Positions 31,980 through 42,443 of a stretch of 64,000 nucleotides of DNA are shown piece after piece. Source of the DNA: Doryteuthis pealeii. Lineage: Eukaryota > Mollusca > Cephalopoda > Myopsida > Loliginidae. The first letter of the stretch is position 1. The number at the start of each line of letters is the position of its first letter. The stretch lies in NCBI GenBank assembly GCA_023376005.1, contig CM042160.1, positions 87,865,805 to 87,929,804 on the forward strand, in the 5' to 3' direction. The notes under the pieces are model-generated. The model was not told the origin of the DNA, searched no databases, and worked only from the letters and a program-made list of their open reading frames with translations. Made by a program: the position numbers and the translations under genes.

Positions 31980-33034
31980 TGTTTGCACACAGTTAAATGA
32001 TATCAAGTATTCTTATTTGATATTAATAATTTATACACACTCATAGTGTTTCAAGTAACTAGTATTATAATAATTTATTTGCACACAGTTAAATGATATC
32101 AAGTATTCTTATTTGATATTAATAATTTATACACACTCATAGTGTTTCAAGTAACTAGTATTATAATAATTATTTGCACACAGTTAAATGATATCAAGTA
32201 TTCTTATTTGATATTAATAATTTATACACACTCATAGTGTTTCAAGTAACTAGTATTATAATAATTTATTTGCACACAGTTAAATGGTATCAAGTATTCT
32301 TATCTAATACTAACAATTTATACACAATTATATATGATTTCATATGTTCCTATCTAATAATAATAATTCTTACATAATTATAGAGTTTCAAGTAACTATC
32401 TATTAATAATGGAGATTGTCTGTATTTTGTCTGTAACAAAAACTACGTCATAGCTCTACATCACAGTTTACGTCACAATATTCTTATGCTATATACACCA
32501 AAAATTTGAATAAGCAATCTTATTTTTTACTTTCTTCTTTTTTTTTTTTTTACAGTAACAAGAAGTTAACTAAAAAGTTTACAAATAAATAAATACCTAC
32601 GATTTTGGGTAAAATTTTCAAAATAATTGTTTGATTATTACATGCATGCAACATTTTATTTGAGAGGGACAGGGCTCAGTTTTCATTTCAAATTGTTTTA
32701 TTTTTTTTACTCCTTTAATAAATATGAGGATTTTGCTTACTTATGATACAAACCCTCTGACATTGAATTTTTAACTCCCACCCTCTCAGGCAATGTCTTT
32801 CAAAAATTAATTTTTACGACGCCTGGAGGGTGTTTTCTGTTGCTAGTAATAATGATAATTATTTTTGCACACAGTTATATGGTATCAAGTATTCCTATCT
32901 AATGATAACAATTTATACACAATTATATGGTATCAAGTATTCCTATCTAATGATAACAATTTATACACAATTATATGGTATCAAGTATTCCTATCTAATG
33001 ATAACAATTTTCTAAATGATCTATTTGACTCATA
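31980..33034 (+). repeat. 48/96-bp satellite array, split by a Helitron
   Basis: Four 96-bp units start near 31985, 32081, 32176 and 32272 (GCACACAGTTAAATGATATC...), grading into diverged units to 32398. After the Helitron (32399-32846) the array resumes with three 48-bp units (ATGGTATCAAGTATTCCTAT). The 96-bp unit looks like a dimer of diverged 48-bp monomers, that is, a small higher-order repeat. Confidence 0.85.
32399..32846 (+). mobile_element. Helitron-like element, family 1, copy 2
   Basis: Starts TCTATTAATAATGGAGATTG after an A. Ends with a GC-rich near-hairpin (CGCCTGGAGGGTG) and TTTTCTGTTGCTAG before a T. Both borders lie in satellite sequence, so the insertion site is unambiguous. 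Confidence 0.8.
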
Positions 33035-33042
33035 CATGAGAC

Positions 33043-33583
33043 GGTAATTTATGAGGAAGTGTGTCCCGGTCTCCTGCCTCAGAAATTGCTATTAAAATAA
33101 CGTCCCCAGCTATGTCGGTGTTACTTGAAAGAAAACAACCAACTTAGGGCGTTAAATGTATTTTAGAGGGGGGGCTTCTCTTTTTTGGCGTAATTCTTAT
33201 CTATTTATCGTAATTTGTCGTAATTCTTGTTCATTTATAGAAATTTGTCGTAATTCTTGTTTATTTATCGTAATTTGTTGTAATTCTTGTTTAGATATGA
33301 AGATGGATATATAGTTTGGAATAGACTGAGATAGATAAACAAAATAATATAGATAGATATGAACAAATGGAGATAGATATAGATATTTTCTACAAGTAAA
33401 TGTATTTGTGGGGTGTCACTTCTTTTTTGTTGTAATTCTTGTTTATTTAAACTAAAAACAAGACATTAAACAAACATCAATAAAAGAAAATCTGAAACGA
33501 CATAGCTGGGGACGTTATTTTGATAGTCACCGGGTAGCAATTTCTGAGGCAGGAGACCGGGATGCACTTCCTCATAAATTACC
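33043..33583. mobile_element. GGTAATTTATGAGG TIR element, copy 1
   Basis: Termini GGTAATTTATGAGGAAGTG and the inverted counterpart; about 80-bp TIRs. Flanked by perfect CATGAGAC on both sides (8 bp). The interior has repeats of GTCGTAATTCTTG and GATA-type tracts. No coding frame. Confidence 0.9.
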
Positions 33584-33747
33584 CATGAGACCACCTGAGA
33601 TACTACCGCTCCGGGTCAGGGTGAACCTGAAAGTAATAGCAACAAGGGAGTGACTCCACACTAATTTTTATCTTTCAATTAACTTGTTTTTGTTTCTTTA
33701 AAGATTCCATTTTTCTCTTTTTGACTTCTGCCTAGCCATCTTCTTTT

Positions 33748-33997
33748 GGTAATCCTAACTTGTTCCTCGTAAATTCCTACCATAAAATAAACTGAAACCT
33801 TCATTTTATGTCCGTGTTTTTGCAATAAATGTTTTATTTTCTTGCACCCGTTATTTTACAATACTGAATATATTTTCTTTATTTAAAAACATTTATTGCA
33901 AACGTATTTAAAACATTTGTTGCTAAAACACGGACATAAAATGAGGGTTCAGTTAATTTTATAGTAGGAATTTATGAGGAACAAGTTGAAGATTACC
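33748..33997. mobile_element. GGTAATCCTAAC TIR element, 250 bp
   Basis: Inverted ends: GGTAATCCTAACTTGTTCCT and, reversed, GGTAATCTTCAACTTGTTCC. Subterminal ATTTTATGTCCGTGTTT occurs on both arms. Flanks CTTCTTTT / TTTCTTTT (7 of 8). Relatives: 62046-62572 and 63432-64000. Confidence 0.75.
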
Positions 33998-34213
33998 TTT
34001 CTTTTCTTCTATCATAAAATGCTTGAGGTATACGTATATGCATATCCGAGTCCACATTCCCAACAAGCTGCAATAAATCTTCAAAGATAGCAAACAGAAT
34101 TTGTCTAAACTAGAAACACTGAATAAAAGAAAAAGAATCAAGATATAAATTCTTACTTACCTCCCTTGAATCATTAGATTTTTTTTCTGGACTCATACTA
34201 CAATAAATATTTA

Positions 34214-34938
34214 GGTTATTTCCTATAACTCAAACCTAGAAAAAGGGGAACCACTCTGAATGAATTTTATAAATTATTTATTTATTTATTTATTGATCGG
34301 TAATTTATGAGGAAGTGCGTCCGGTCTCCTGCCTCAAAAATTGCTACTCGGTGACTATCAAAATAACAACCCCAACTCATCGTAATTCTTGTTTATTTAT
34401 CGTAATTTGTCGTAATTCTTGTTTAGATATGAAGATGGATATATAGTTTAGAATAGACTGAGATAGATAGATAGATAAACAAACACAATAATATAGATAG
34501 ATATGAACAAATGGAGATAGATATTTTCGACAAGTAAATGTATTTGGGGGGGGGGGCATCTTTTTTTGTCGTAATTCTTGTTTATTTAAATTAAAAACAA
34601 GACATTAAACAAACATGAATAAAAGAAAATCTTAGTATTTAAAGTAATATAGATAAATATGACCAAATTGAGATAGATAGATAGATATGAAGATGGATAG
34701 TTTTGAATAGACTGAGCTGGGTCGTTATTTTAATAGTCACCGGGTAGCAATTTTTTAGGCAGGATACCGGGACGCACTTCCTCATAAATTACCTATTGAT
34801 CTACTAGTAAAAAAGAAGACGGAGTTAGGGTTAGGGTTTAGGGTTAGTTAAATGGGAAAATAATGGATAGATTAATTAACAGATAAAATTCATTCAGAGT
34901 GGTTCCCCTTTTTTAGGTTGGAGTTATAGGAAATAACT
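34214..34938. mobile_element. GGTTATTTCC TIR element hosting another element
   Basis: Inverted ends GGTTATTTCCTATAACTC / GAGTTATAGGAAATAACT. Perfect flanks AATATTTA (8 bp). Its interior was entered by the element at 34299-34793, so it is older. The remaining interior shows CTAGTAAAAAAGAAGAC and GGGTTAGGG repeats. Confidence 0.85.
34299..34793. mobile_element. GGTAATTTATGAGG TIR element, copy 2 (nested)
   Basis: Same termini and interior as 33043-33583. Flanked by perfect TATTGATC (8 bp), which is sequence of the host TIR element. Confidence 0.9.
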
Positions 34939-35303
34939 AATATTTATATATGTAAAAAATAAAAATATTTAAGTAGCCTAAAACATTTAAATAGTCTACA
35001 TATATATAAAGCATTGGTTTGGTTTAGTTTCTTTGTTTAATGGCATATCAAGCTTCATGGGTCATCTAATGCCAAAGTTATCCTTCTCTTCCTGTAGGTT
35101 CTGACTGATGAGTAATCAGGTTTCGATCCTGGCTTGACACAGCCTACAAAGTCTAGCCACATGGAAGAGACATGATACGTTGAAACAGAACTGTATGTGA
35201 ATGACTATATATGACCCCCAACCTTGGTAGGTTGAGCTCTTTGAAAGGAGAATTCATTGATGGCTACACTGAAATTGCAAGGCTCTTAAAACAGATAGAG
35301 CTC

Positions 35304-35700
35304 TCGGTTAAATCCAACTTAACGGACCTAAATTCCACCATTGTATGTCACCCTGCCGAAAAAAAAAAAATACCAAAAATCAAGTGTCTGGGTAGGTTAG
35401 AGTAACCTCCCGTTATTGATAGTTAACTTAGAGTGACCGTTCATGGTATTATGCAAATATTAGTGGCAGGCCGTTGGCAAGTCTCTATTTAAATGACTGG
35501 TGGGCACCGCCATTTGCATTCTGGACTTTGTACGTTGTATGAGACGGTCAATTCGTGTTACTCTTCTTACATCAAGGAATCAACCGAATTTAATGAAATT
35601 TTCAGTGTTGATATATTAATGAATAAAAGATATAATGCACCGGTTATTTTATTTAAAAACTTTTACATTTTTTCAGGTCATTTAACTTTGAACTAAGTAC
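35304..35700 (+). repeat. Half of a foldback repeat interrupted by the solo LTR
   Basis: Matches one arm of the palindrome at 51248-51687 (GGACCTAAATTCCACCATTG, TTTTCAGTGTTGATA, ATAAAAGATATAATGCACC). Confidence 0.7.
35385..35571 (+). mobile_element. 187-bp solo LTR with 5-bp duplication
   Basis: Begins TGTCTGGG and ends TTCTTACA (TGT...ACA). Flanked by TCAAG on both sides. The interrupted sequence (ATACCAAAAATCAAG / GAATCAACCGAATTTAATG) is continuous in the paralogous copy at 51310-51345, confirming the insertion. Contains TCTCTATTTAAATGACTG (TATA-like). The small size suggests a TRIM/SMART-type element. Confidence 0.8.
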
Positions 35701-35704
35701 CTTT

Positions 35705-35885
35705 GAGAATCTGTGTTACGCCTCAAAGAGGTGGAGCACCATACCTGCCTTAACTCCCCACTGTACTGTGAAGATCCAAGCTGGGCTACTCATGTGCTGA
35801 GTCGGCGAGGGCCAGTATCAAATCCAGAACCTTGTGGCTCCAAGGCGGATGCTCTATTGAATGAGCTAAATTGGCCTCTAAACAT
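35705..35885 (-). repeat. S1 SINE, minus strand
   Basis: Reverse reading gives GAGCATCCGCCTTGGAGCCA, GGTTCTGGATTTGATACTGG and ACTCAGCACATGAGTAGCC. Confidence 0.65.
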
Positions 35886-35980
35886 TCTCACCATGATCTC
35901 ATCTGGTCTATTGAATATATAATATATATATAATATATATATATATATTTTTTTTTTTTGTTATAGAGTTCAAAAGATTT

Positions 35981-36220
35981 AAGGTGAAATTGTTAACATT
36001 GGTTTCAAAGCAGCCACTTATCGTCAAGATAGCAGGAGACACAAACCATACCACAAGCTAAACGAAAAATTAAAATATTACTCGTAGGTTCATGCCCCCC
36101 ACCTATAGTCTTCAAAAACCTAGTCCCCAACATTAGCCATAGAATCTCTAGCCTGAGACATTGTCTTGGCAATAAGTGGCTAACACACTGCTTTGAAACC
36201 AATGGTAACAATTGCCCCTT
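35981..36220. mobile_element. 240-bp TIR element, AAGGKG ends
   Basis: Left AAGGTGAAATTGTTAACATT and right, reversed, AAGGGGCAATTGTTACCATT, continuing GGTTTCAAAGCAG on both arms. No clear target duplication. Confidence 0.65.
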
Positions 36221-36296
36221 AAATATATTATACTTTAAAACAAATAAATACAGCTCGTGAACTTTATTTTCAATTCTCTAATCTACTATATCTATG

Positions 36297-36481
36297 GGTT
36301 ATTTCCTATAGCTCTGGGGAACCACTCTTGACTGATAAATTATTTATTTTCCCATTAAATTAACCCTAAACCCTAAACCTAATCCTGTCTTCTTTTTTCC
36401 TAGTAGATCAATAAATAAATAAATAATTTATCAGTCAAGAGTGGTTCCCCTTTGTTTATGTTGGAGTTCTAGGAAATAACC
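36297..36481. mobile_element. GGTTATTTCC TIR element with 9-bp duplication
   Basis: Compact 185-bp member: GGTTATTTCCTATAGCTC / GAGTTCTAGGAAATAACC. Flanked by ATATCTATG on both sides (9 bp, perfect). Internal TTTTTCCTAGTAGATCAA and CCCTAAACCCTAAAC tracts mark the family. Confidence 0.85.
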
Positions 36482-36619
36482 ATATCTATGTATATGTATA
36501 TATAAAAAATTCAACAAAAAAATGAACTCTTAAGAAGACTAATGTTTATACAATGTCTTCTAATATTGTTTTTATTCTATTTCAAAAATAATTTCATTTG
36601 AATTACATTTTATAAACTT

Positions 36620-37575
36620 CATAGTTGGATGCATACTTTTCCCAAGGGTATTAGAGCTATGTGAAAATGTTGTATACTCTTTCTTTTCTTACTTCTATTA
36701 TTCTTCTGCTCATCTTTGGTATCTTACGTTCATCTTCTAGCGTCTGGACTTTGTCTTGGTGGTCAGTTGCATTTAATTCAATTTTTCTTCTAGGTCAGTC
36801 TTGTTGCCAAGACATTCATCAACCACAAAACCATATTATTTATTTAAACCTTTATTTACTTAACTAAACATATTTCTCTAACTAACATAGCGCATGTGTG
36901 CAGTGAGCTCCAGCTAAGGCCTTATCTGCCTGACGTCCAACCTGAAACTGAAGCCAACCAGGTGCTATGTGACTTCACGTATTTCACAGGCTTTCTGTAA
37001 TATTCTATGGAAAGTCCCGCCAGTGATATGAAAAGGGACCATCCCTTCAGAAATACAGGGGGTTGACAATAATCTATGCAAAGATTATGTAACAAAAATG
37101 CAAACAGGTTACCTGCTGTTGTTAAGTGGTCACCCATCTAAGTATGGACCAGGCTCATCATTGCTTAACTTTTTATTTACTCAGCTTTGATTAGTCTGGC
37201 TCACAGACCTCAGGTTACTTACAATATCTAATGTTACTAAGTGATCACCCATGTAAATACTGACAAGACTCATTGTTGCTTAACTTGTTATATACAAAGC
37301 TTTACTGACACACAGGCCTTAGAAGTAGTCACTCTGGCATAGTGATAACGTGCTGGATTGCAACATCATAGTCAGCAAGTTTGTACCCCTATCACCATTT
37401 CATTCACTTTCAGACTAATATTCTTGGGAAAGGTGCCCAGATGTTTGTATTATAAGGTGTGTGCTGGATGACCACTTCTACTTATAGACTCGGCGATAAT
37501 CATGTGACCAACCTATTGGCCAATCACTGGCAGTACTCTACTGCTGTTATAATATTTATACAGGCTGTTCTGGTC
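36620..37575. repeat. SINE cluster (S2 and 5S-like fragments)
   Basis: 36620-36662 is an S2 fragment (minus). 37100-37175 and 37185-37320 are two 5S-like segments in minus orientation (AAGTGGTCACCCATCTAAGT; AAGTGATCACCCATGTAAAT). 37325-37440 is an S2-like head in plus orientation (CTGGCATAGTGATAACGTG...ATTCTTGGGAAAGGTG). 37470-37560 repeats the block seen at 6965-7060. Confidence 0.55.
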
Positions 37576-37578
37576 ATA

Positions 37579-38063
37579 CCCGGTCTCCCGCCTCAAAAAT
37601 TGCTACCCGGTGACTATTAAAATAACGACCCAGCTCAGTCTATTCAAAACTATCCATCTTCATATCTATCTATCTATCTATCTATCTTAATTTGTTCATA
37701 TTTATCTATATTACTTTAAATACTAAGATTTTTTTTTATTGATGTTTGTTTAATGTGTTGTTTTTAGTTTAAATAAACAAGAATTACGACAAAAAAGAAG
37801 CGACCCCCCCCCAATACATTTACTTGTCGAAAATATCTATCTATCTCCATTTGTTCGTATCTATCTATATTATTTTGTTTGTTTATCTATCTATCTATCT
37901 CACTCTATTCCAAACTATATATCCATCTTCATATCTAAACAAGAATTATGACAAATTATGATAAATAAACAAGAATTATGACGATCTGGGGTTGTTATTT
38001 TGATAGTCACCGGGTAGCAATTTTTGAAGCAGGAGACCGGGACGCACTTCTTCATAAATTACC
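37579..38063. mobile_element. GGTAATTTATGAGG TIR element, copy 3, 5'-truncated
   Basis: The right terminus is intact (CTTCATAAATTACC). The left starts about 20 bp inside the consensus (CCCGGTCTCCCGCCTC). GATA/TATC tracts inside. Confidence 0.8.
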
Positions 38064-38271
38064 GTAATAAGAATATCTACTTGAATCTTTAATTGTTTAC
38101 AAATAATTATTATCATTAGTTACTTGGAATATTATAATTGCTTGCAAGAAAGAAAAAAAAAAAAAAGAAAGAGGAAACAACTGACTTCAGCATTAAATAA
38201 TCCAACAAAGATTGATGTGCCATTAAAAAAACAAACAACCAACAGAAGTGAATAGGGTAATCAACCTAATG

Positions 38272-38395
38272 GGAAATAACTCAGTCGGAAGGCGTTCATA
38301 CGGCCCTCGCCAACTCAGCATATGAGTAGCACAGGGATCTGTGCGGTAAAGTAAGGAGCTGATGGTAGGTGTGGCATTCCACCTGTTGGGTTTGA
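38272..38395 (+). repeat. S1 SINE fragment
   Basis: AACTCAGTCGGAAGGCGTTC then GCCAACTCAGCATATGAGTA and GGTGTGGCATTCCACCT; part of the tRNA-like head is deleted. Confidence 0.65.
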
Positions 38396-38422
38396 TTCCA
38401 TTTTATATACTCACAGGCACGA

Positions 38423-38458
<36 letters not shown>

Positions 38459-38459
38459 G

Positions 38460-38757
38460 ACTTTCGGAAACATTTTTTCATGCTCAGAGTTGCCGAGGTA
38501 TGGAATAAGCTGTCTGTGTTCATTGCGGGCTGCCGAAACACTGCATCTAACAAAGCCTCCATGCTTCCTGTAGTCCGCCAACACTATACCTGATACTCCC
38601 ATCCACACACATATGCACACACGCGCAAACATACATGTATATTATCACTGTACACTGTTCATATTCCTGACACTAATACATTATTCTATGTACTAGACAT
38701 GAGACGTTGATGAGTTGTGGTGTACCTGAGCACTGTGCACAATAAATTTCATTATTA
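38460..38757 (+). pseudogene. LINE 3' end: RT C-terminus and 3' tail
   Basis: From 38486 an open frame reads RVAEVWNKLSVFIAGCRNTA and stops at TGA 38591-38593. The 'VWN.L' motif with a following basic stretch is the usual C-terminal end of CR1/Jockey/L2-type ORF2. The 3' UTR follows (CTGAGCACTGTGCACAATAA then ATTTCATTATTAT). It is 5'-truncated as is typical of LINE copies, behind a CA microsatellite (38424-38450). Its 3' UTR is the source sequence of the 110-bp array at 12381-13035. Confidence 0.65.
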
Positions 38758-38764
38758 TATACAT

Positions 38765-38945
38765 AGCTCAGTCGGTAGAGTGTTCGGCTCGAAATCACAA
38801 GGTTCCTAGTTCGATACCAGTCCACGCCAACTCAGCGTATGAGTAGCACAGGGATCTGTGCGGTAAAGTAAGGAGCTGAGGGTAGGTGTGGTGCTCCACT
38901 TCAGACGCCAAAACAATCTCCTTGGTCTAACGCTATTGAAAATTT
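38765..38945 (+). repeat. S1 SINE, full copy
   Basis: ATAGCTCAGTCGGTAGAGTG (A box) and GGTTCCTAGTTCGATACCAG (B box), then the S1 body to CTCCTTGGTCTAACGC. It lies just downstream of the LINE 3' end, a common SINE/LINE neighbourhood. Confidence 0.8.
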
Positions 38946-38949
38946 TTTT

Positions 38950-39880
38950 TATATATAGATATACACACACTAACAGTGGGAGTAGCCTGTGGCTGTATGC
39001 ACACATGTTCACAATGCTCTTTCACATAGAGAACACTTGTTTATCATGAACTACGCGTGTTTTTAACATGTTTTTCACATGTTTTTAACATGCCTTTGTT
39101 AAATTTCTAGGGTTGCCTTAATTATTTTTTACTTAATATAATTATTTAATAGATTTTATTTTTTACAACTGAAAAAAAAAAAAAAAAATTAATTAGAGAA
39201 CAAAGGGGGGAAAAAAAAAAAAAAAAAAAAGAAACGAAAAAGAAAAGAAAAACAAAACAAAAGCTAAGTATATAAATTTTTCTATTGACGGTTTTTATTT
39301 TGAGTTTGACATGGTTACAATCTTGCAACATTGACCGCATGTCAAACAGACAATATTGGATACATTTTTCTCAACAGACATTAAAAAAAAAAAAGAAAAA
39401 AAAGAAATTACAGTTATTCGCCAATTTCATTCACAACATGAGAAAAAAGAAAGGAGGAGAAGAAGAAAGAAAAAAAAAAGGAGAGGAAAAAGAAATAAGA
39501 AGAGAAATTATAACCACACAAATAAAAATGTAAACACGTCCATTTCTGATACGAATCTCTGATGATGAAGTTTATGCTTCGAAATCGATAAGACAAAAAT
39601 AACATCTTTTTGTTTTTATTTTTCATATGCATTGTATTTGCCTTCAAATTACTAATATATCATAACATTTTTTGTGTATTTTGCCAGGATAATGATGTTT
39701 TCTGGGTGTCATCTTACAAGTAACTATATCTTGACGGCTTGGCAAAACTATACATATCTGCAGAATCAAGAAAAATTCTCATAAAACATACATCACAATA
39801 AATCTGACTCTGTCATGGAATGTTGATACTTTTGATCATAGAGCTGATCTTTTAAAAAATTTGGATTATTTGGATTATTT
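38950..39880. other. Poly-A/poly-T rich spacer
   Basis: Long A-runs (39165-39250, 39379-39405) and an A/G tract (39440-39500) produce artefactual frames. 39545-39600 has a retroelement flank block (GATGATGAAGTTTATGCTTC GAAATCG). No gene. Confidence 0.5.
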
Positions 39881-39884
39881 GGAC

Positions 39885-41165
39885 TATTGTCCTCATCTTC
39901 ATTGTTATCTATACTATTTCTCTGAATTTTTGAGATGAGGCTTGATAATTAGTATTATTTGTATTATTTGGACTATTGTCCTCATCTTTATTGTTATCTA
40001 CTCTATTTCTCTGATTTTTGAGATGAGGCTTGTTATATCAGAGAGAAGATATCTCTTATGATTCACAATTCTTACTCACAAAATACACCTCACTAGCAAA
40101 CAAATTAAAACTCAAGTCGGAGGCAACAAGCGGAAGTGAACTCAATGGTACCCTATCACAAAGTGACCAATTCGGCGCAGTTCTGCGCATAGGCTTGGAT
40201 TGAGTTACGCTTGAAAGGAATTCCAAAACAACAAAAAATAATATCATAAGGAATCCAGATTTTCAGCCAATAAAAAACTCTCCCGCTAAAAAACCCAAAG
40301 GCATTCTGGAGCCTACATCGTAACATATAAACTCGGGTATTTTGAGAATCAGCAGTTGACGGACGGCCTCGACGCCGAGAACATCACCAGACGGGCAGGA
40401 TCAAAAGGCCGCTATTTTCCACTACCACGTCGCGCCCGTACCTACCCAACACTTACTTCAACTCATCACCACGGCCGGCCGATACCCTTACCAGGCCAAG
40501 AGAGATTCCTGATGTATTATCATACGATACCCACACCTCACTGACCCCACGGCCATTCCTGACTTACGACCCCTCGGCCACTCCAGAGAACTACTACTAT
40601 TATCTACGGCGACAACAACAACGTTTCACACTCGTTATTTTAATAAACGATTTTTATCCAATTCATCTTGTCCATTATTCTTCTTTGCAAACCATACGCT
40701 TTTACAGATATCTTAAGATATATCAGGCTTGATAATTAGTATTATTTGTATTATTTGGACTATTGTCCTCATCTGTATTGTTATCTGTTCAATGTTTCAG
40801 CTGATGTGCCCTCCGGCCTTCTTCAGATATTTCTTGTTGGACTCTGGAACCTTCTTGAACTTGAGAACATTTTTTTCAAACTTGGGAACCTTCTTGTCAT
40901 AATTGGGAGCCTTCACGGAACTACAACCTAACCGGTTTATTCGGTCCATGGGGGTATACTGTTCTCATTCCGCTAACCATAACTGGGTACAAGTGTTAAG
41001 CTGAGTTAATTATTATTCTATGTTACTGTCACTCTTGACCAGGATTGAACTTGCAGCCTAGAGATAACTGTCATTTAGAACTGTCTTAATCCAATGCCTA
41101 TATCCACTATGCCATGTGTCCAATTGAAGAAGGCTTGAGGGCACATCGGCCAAAATGTTGTCTGT
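39885..41165 (+). repeat. R2 repeat, copy c, interrupted by a solo LTR
   Basis: Three partial repeats of TTTGGACTATTGTCCTCATC (39885, 39965 and 40755). The full R2 resumes after the LTR with CAATGTTTCAGCTGATGTGC and ends in the tRNA-like region near 41030-41110. Confidence 0.65.
40031..40725 (+). mobile_element. 695-bp solo LTR
   Basis: Starts TGTTATATC, ends GATATATCA (near-inverted termini, TG...CA), and is flanked by GGCT on both sides (4-bp duplication) inside the R2 repeat. Internally CGTAACATATAAACTCGGG (about 40318-40336) is a TATA-like promoter and TTTTAATAAACGATTTT (about 40647) a poly-A signal. GC-rich R/U5 in between. No adjoining coding region, so it is a product of LTR-LTR recombination. 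The open frame at 40356-40544 is fortuitous. Confidence 0.8.
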
Positions 41166-41640
41166 TTAAGCACGGGTTGTTTTTTGAGCTGTCACCGCTT
41201 AGCGTTTTTTAAGGCAGCAGACTGGGACGCATTTCTGCAAAGAGCCCCAGAATTAGTATAAGAACATGACTTATTTCTCAAAAAAGTTTACTGCTACCAT
41301 CATCACTGGTCAATCTCTTCAAGGTCACATTTCTTTCCCTGGTCCCTCCCACAAGACCGGCCACACGAGTCAATCTACTTATTTGTCTAAGAGAATAATT
41401 ACTGTTGGGTCAGAAAAATGGTCATTTCAGATGGAAATGAGTCCAATAGGATTATCTTCCCTTGCTACAGATTTTCGCCAGTAGAGGCCTAGACTATTTA
41501 AATGGGATTCCTTTTCTTTCCTTGAATTCCTTTCAGTACGACCACCAAATATGATGGGGTTAAAAGCAAACCTTAGGAATACGCACCAAAAATAACCAGC
41601 TACCTTTAAACATAAAACATTAAACCTCTTGCCAGCCCAC
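41165..41640. other. Spacer with TIR-element end
   Basis: 41175-41230 carries a diverged end of the GGTAATTTATGAGG family (TTTTTTAAGGCAGCAGACTG). The remainder has no recognised feature. Confidence 0.35.
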
Positions 41641-41805
41641 ATGTCAAAGCACCGATGAAATTCTTGTGATATTGTGTGAAGCTGTGGCATTATACACTTT
41701 ATTACACCAGATCCCTGTGCTACTCATATGCTGAGTTAGCGAGGGCGGCATCGAACCAGAAACCTTGTGATTCCTAGGCAAGTGCTCTACTAACTGAGAC
41801 CAACC
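41640..41805 (-). repeat. S1 SINE, minus strand
   Basis: GAACCAGAAACCTTGTGATT, CTCATATGCTGAGTTAGCGA and an A-box region (AGTTAGTAGAGCACTTGCC when reversed). Confidence 0.7.
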
Positions 41806-41854
41806 CCTCCTCATGAATAGGATGTGACACAAGGTCAATTTCTTTAGTGTAGTT

Positions 41855-42175
41855 TAACAGGTTTGAATTCAGAGTTTTCTTTCTCCTAGACTGGTTACCT
41901 AGCCATAGTTAAAGAGCCCAGTCTGCCCTGCTATTTACCCATAGCTGCAAGGAGAATTGGATTAGTACCTTTCCCAGAAGTATTAGCGCTATGTAAAATT
42001 CAAACAGTTTCCTTCTCCTAGACGGGTTACTTAGCCAAGGTTAAAGAGCCCACTCTGCCCTACTATTTACCCATAGCTGGAGAGAGAGGGTATTATTGCT
42101 ATATGAAATGCAGTCTCATCCAGGATTTGAATTCAGGTTGACGATTCCATTTCCTATGACTCTCACCATGGCAAC
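41855..42175 (-). repeat. S2 SINE with tandem body, minus strand
   Basis: The body block (TTTCTCCTAGACTGGTTACC ... CTGCCCTGCTATTTACCCAT) occurs twice (41878-41960 and 42010-42085) before a single tRNA-like head near 42100-42170. Confidence 0.65.
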
Positions 42176-42189
42176 CTGGTATACCTGAG

Positions 42190-42430
42190 GATAGGATTGT
42201 GGTTGCTGAGTGATCTGTGACCTGGGTACTAAGTGGCCCTTGACATGCAATACTCCACTTTGGCCCTTAATTGGGCTAGATGGACTGTCAGAGAAGCCCT
42301 ATAAAATCAATCAGCTGATCATGTCAATCCCTAGCAACTATATGATTGTTCTGAGGATATTCTTCAAATTACTCTTATAACAAACCCCCACCTCTTTCTA
42401 TCATATAGGTGCTAGAAGGTGGTTGACAGT
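42190..42430 (-). repeat. R1 repeat, copy e (truncated)
   Basis: CAATACTCCACTTTGGCCCT, GATCATGTCAATCCCTAGCA and ATCATATAGGTGCTAGAAGG in R1 order; cut off by the TIR element beginning at 42444. Confidence 0.65.
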
Positions 42431-42443
42431 CAACTGGTGGTTA

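Noticed and set aside
40356..40544. 62-codon open frame
   Set aside because: Lies wholly inside the solo LTR, in its GC-rich R/U5 part; no domain.
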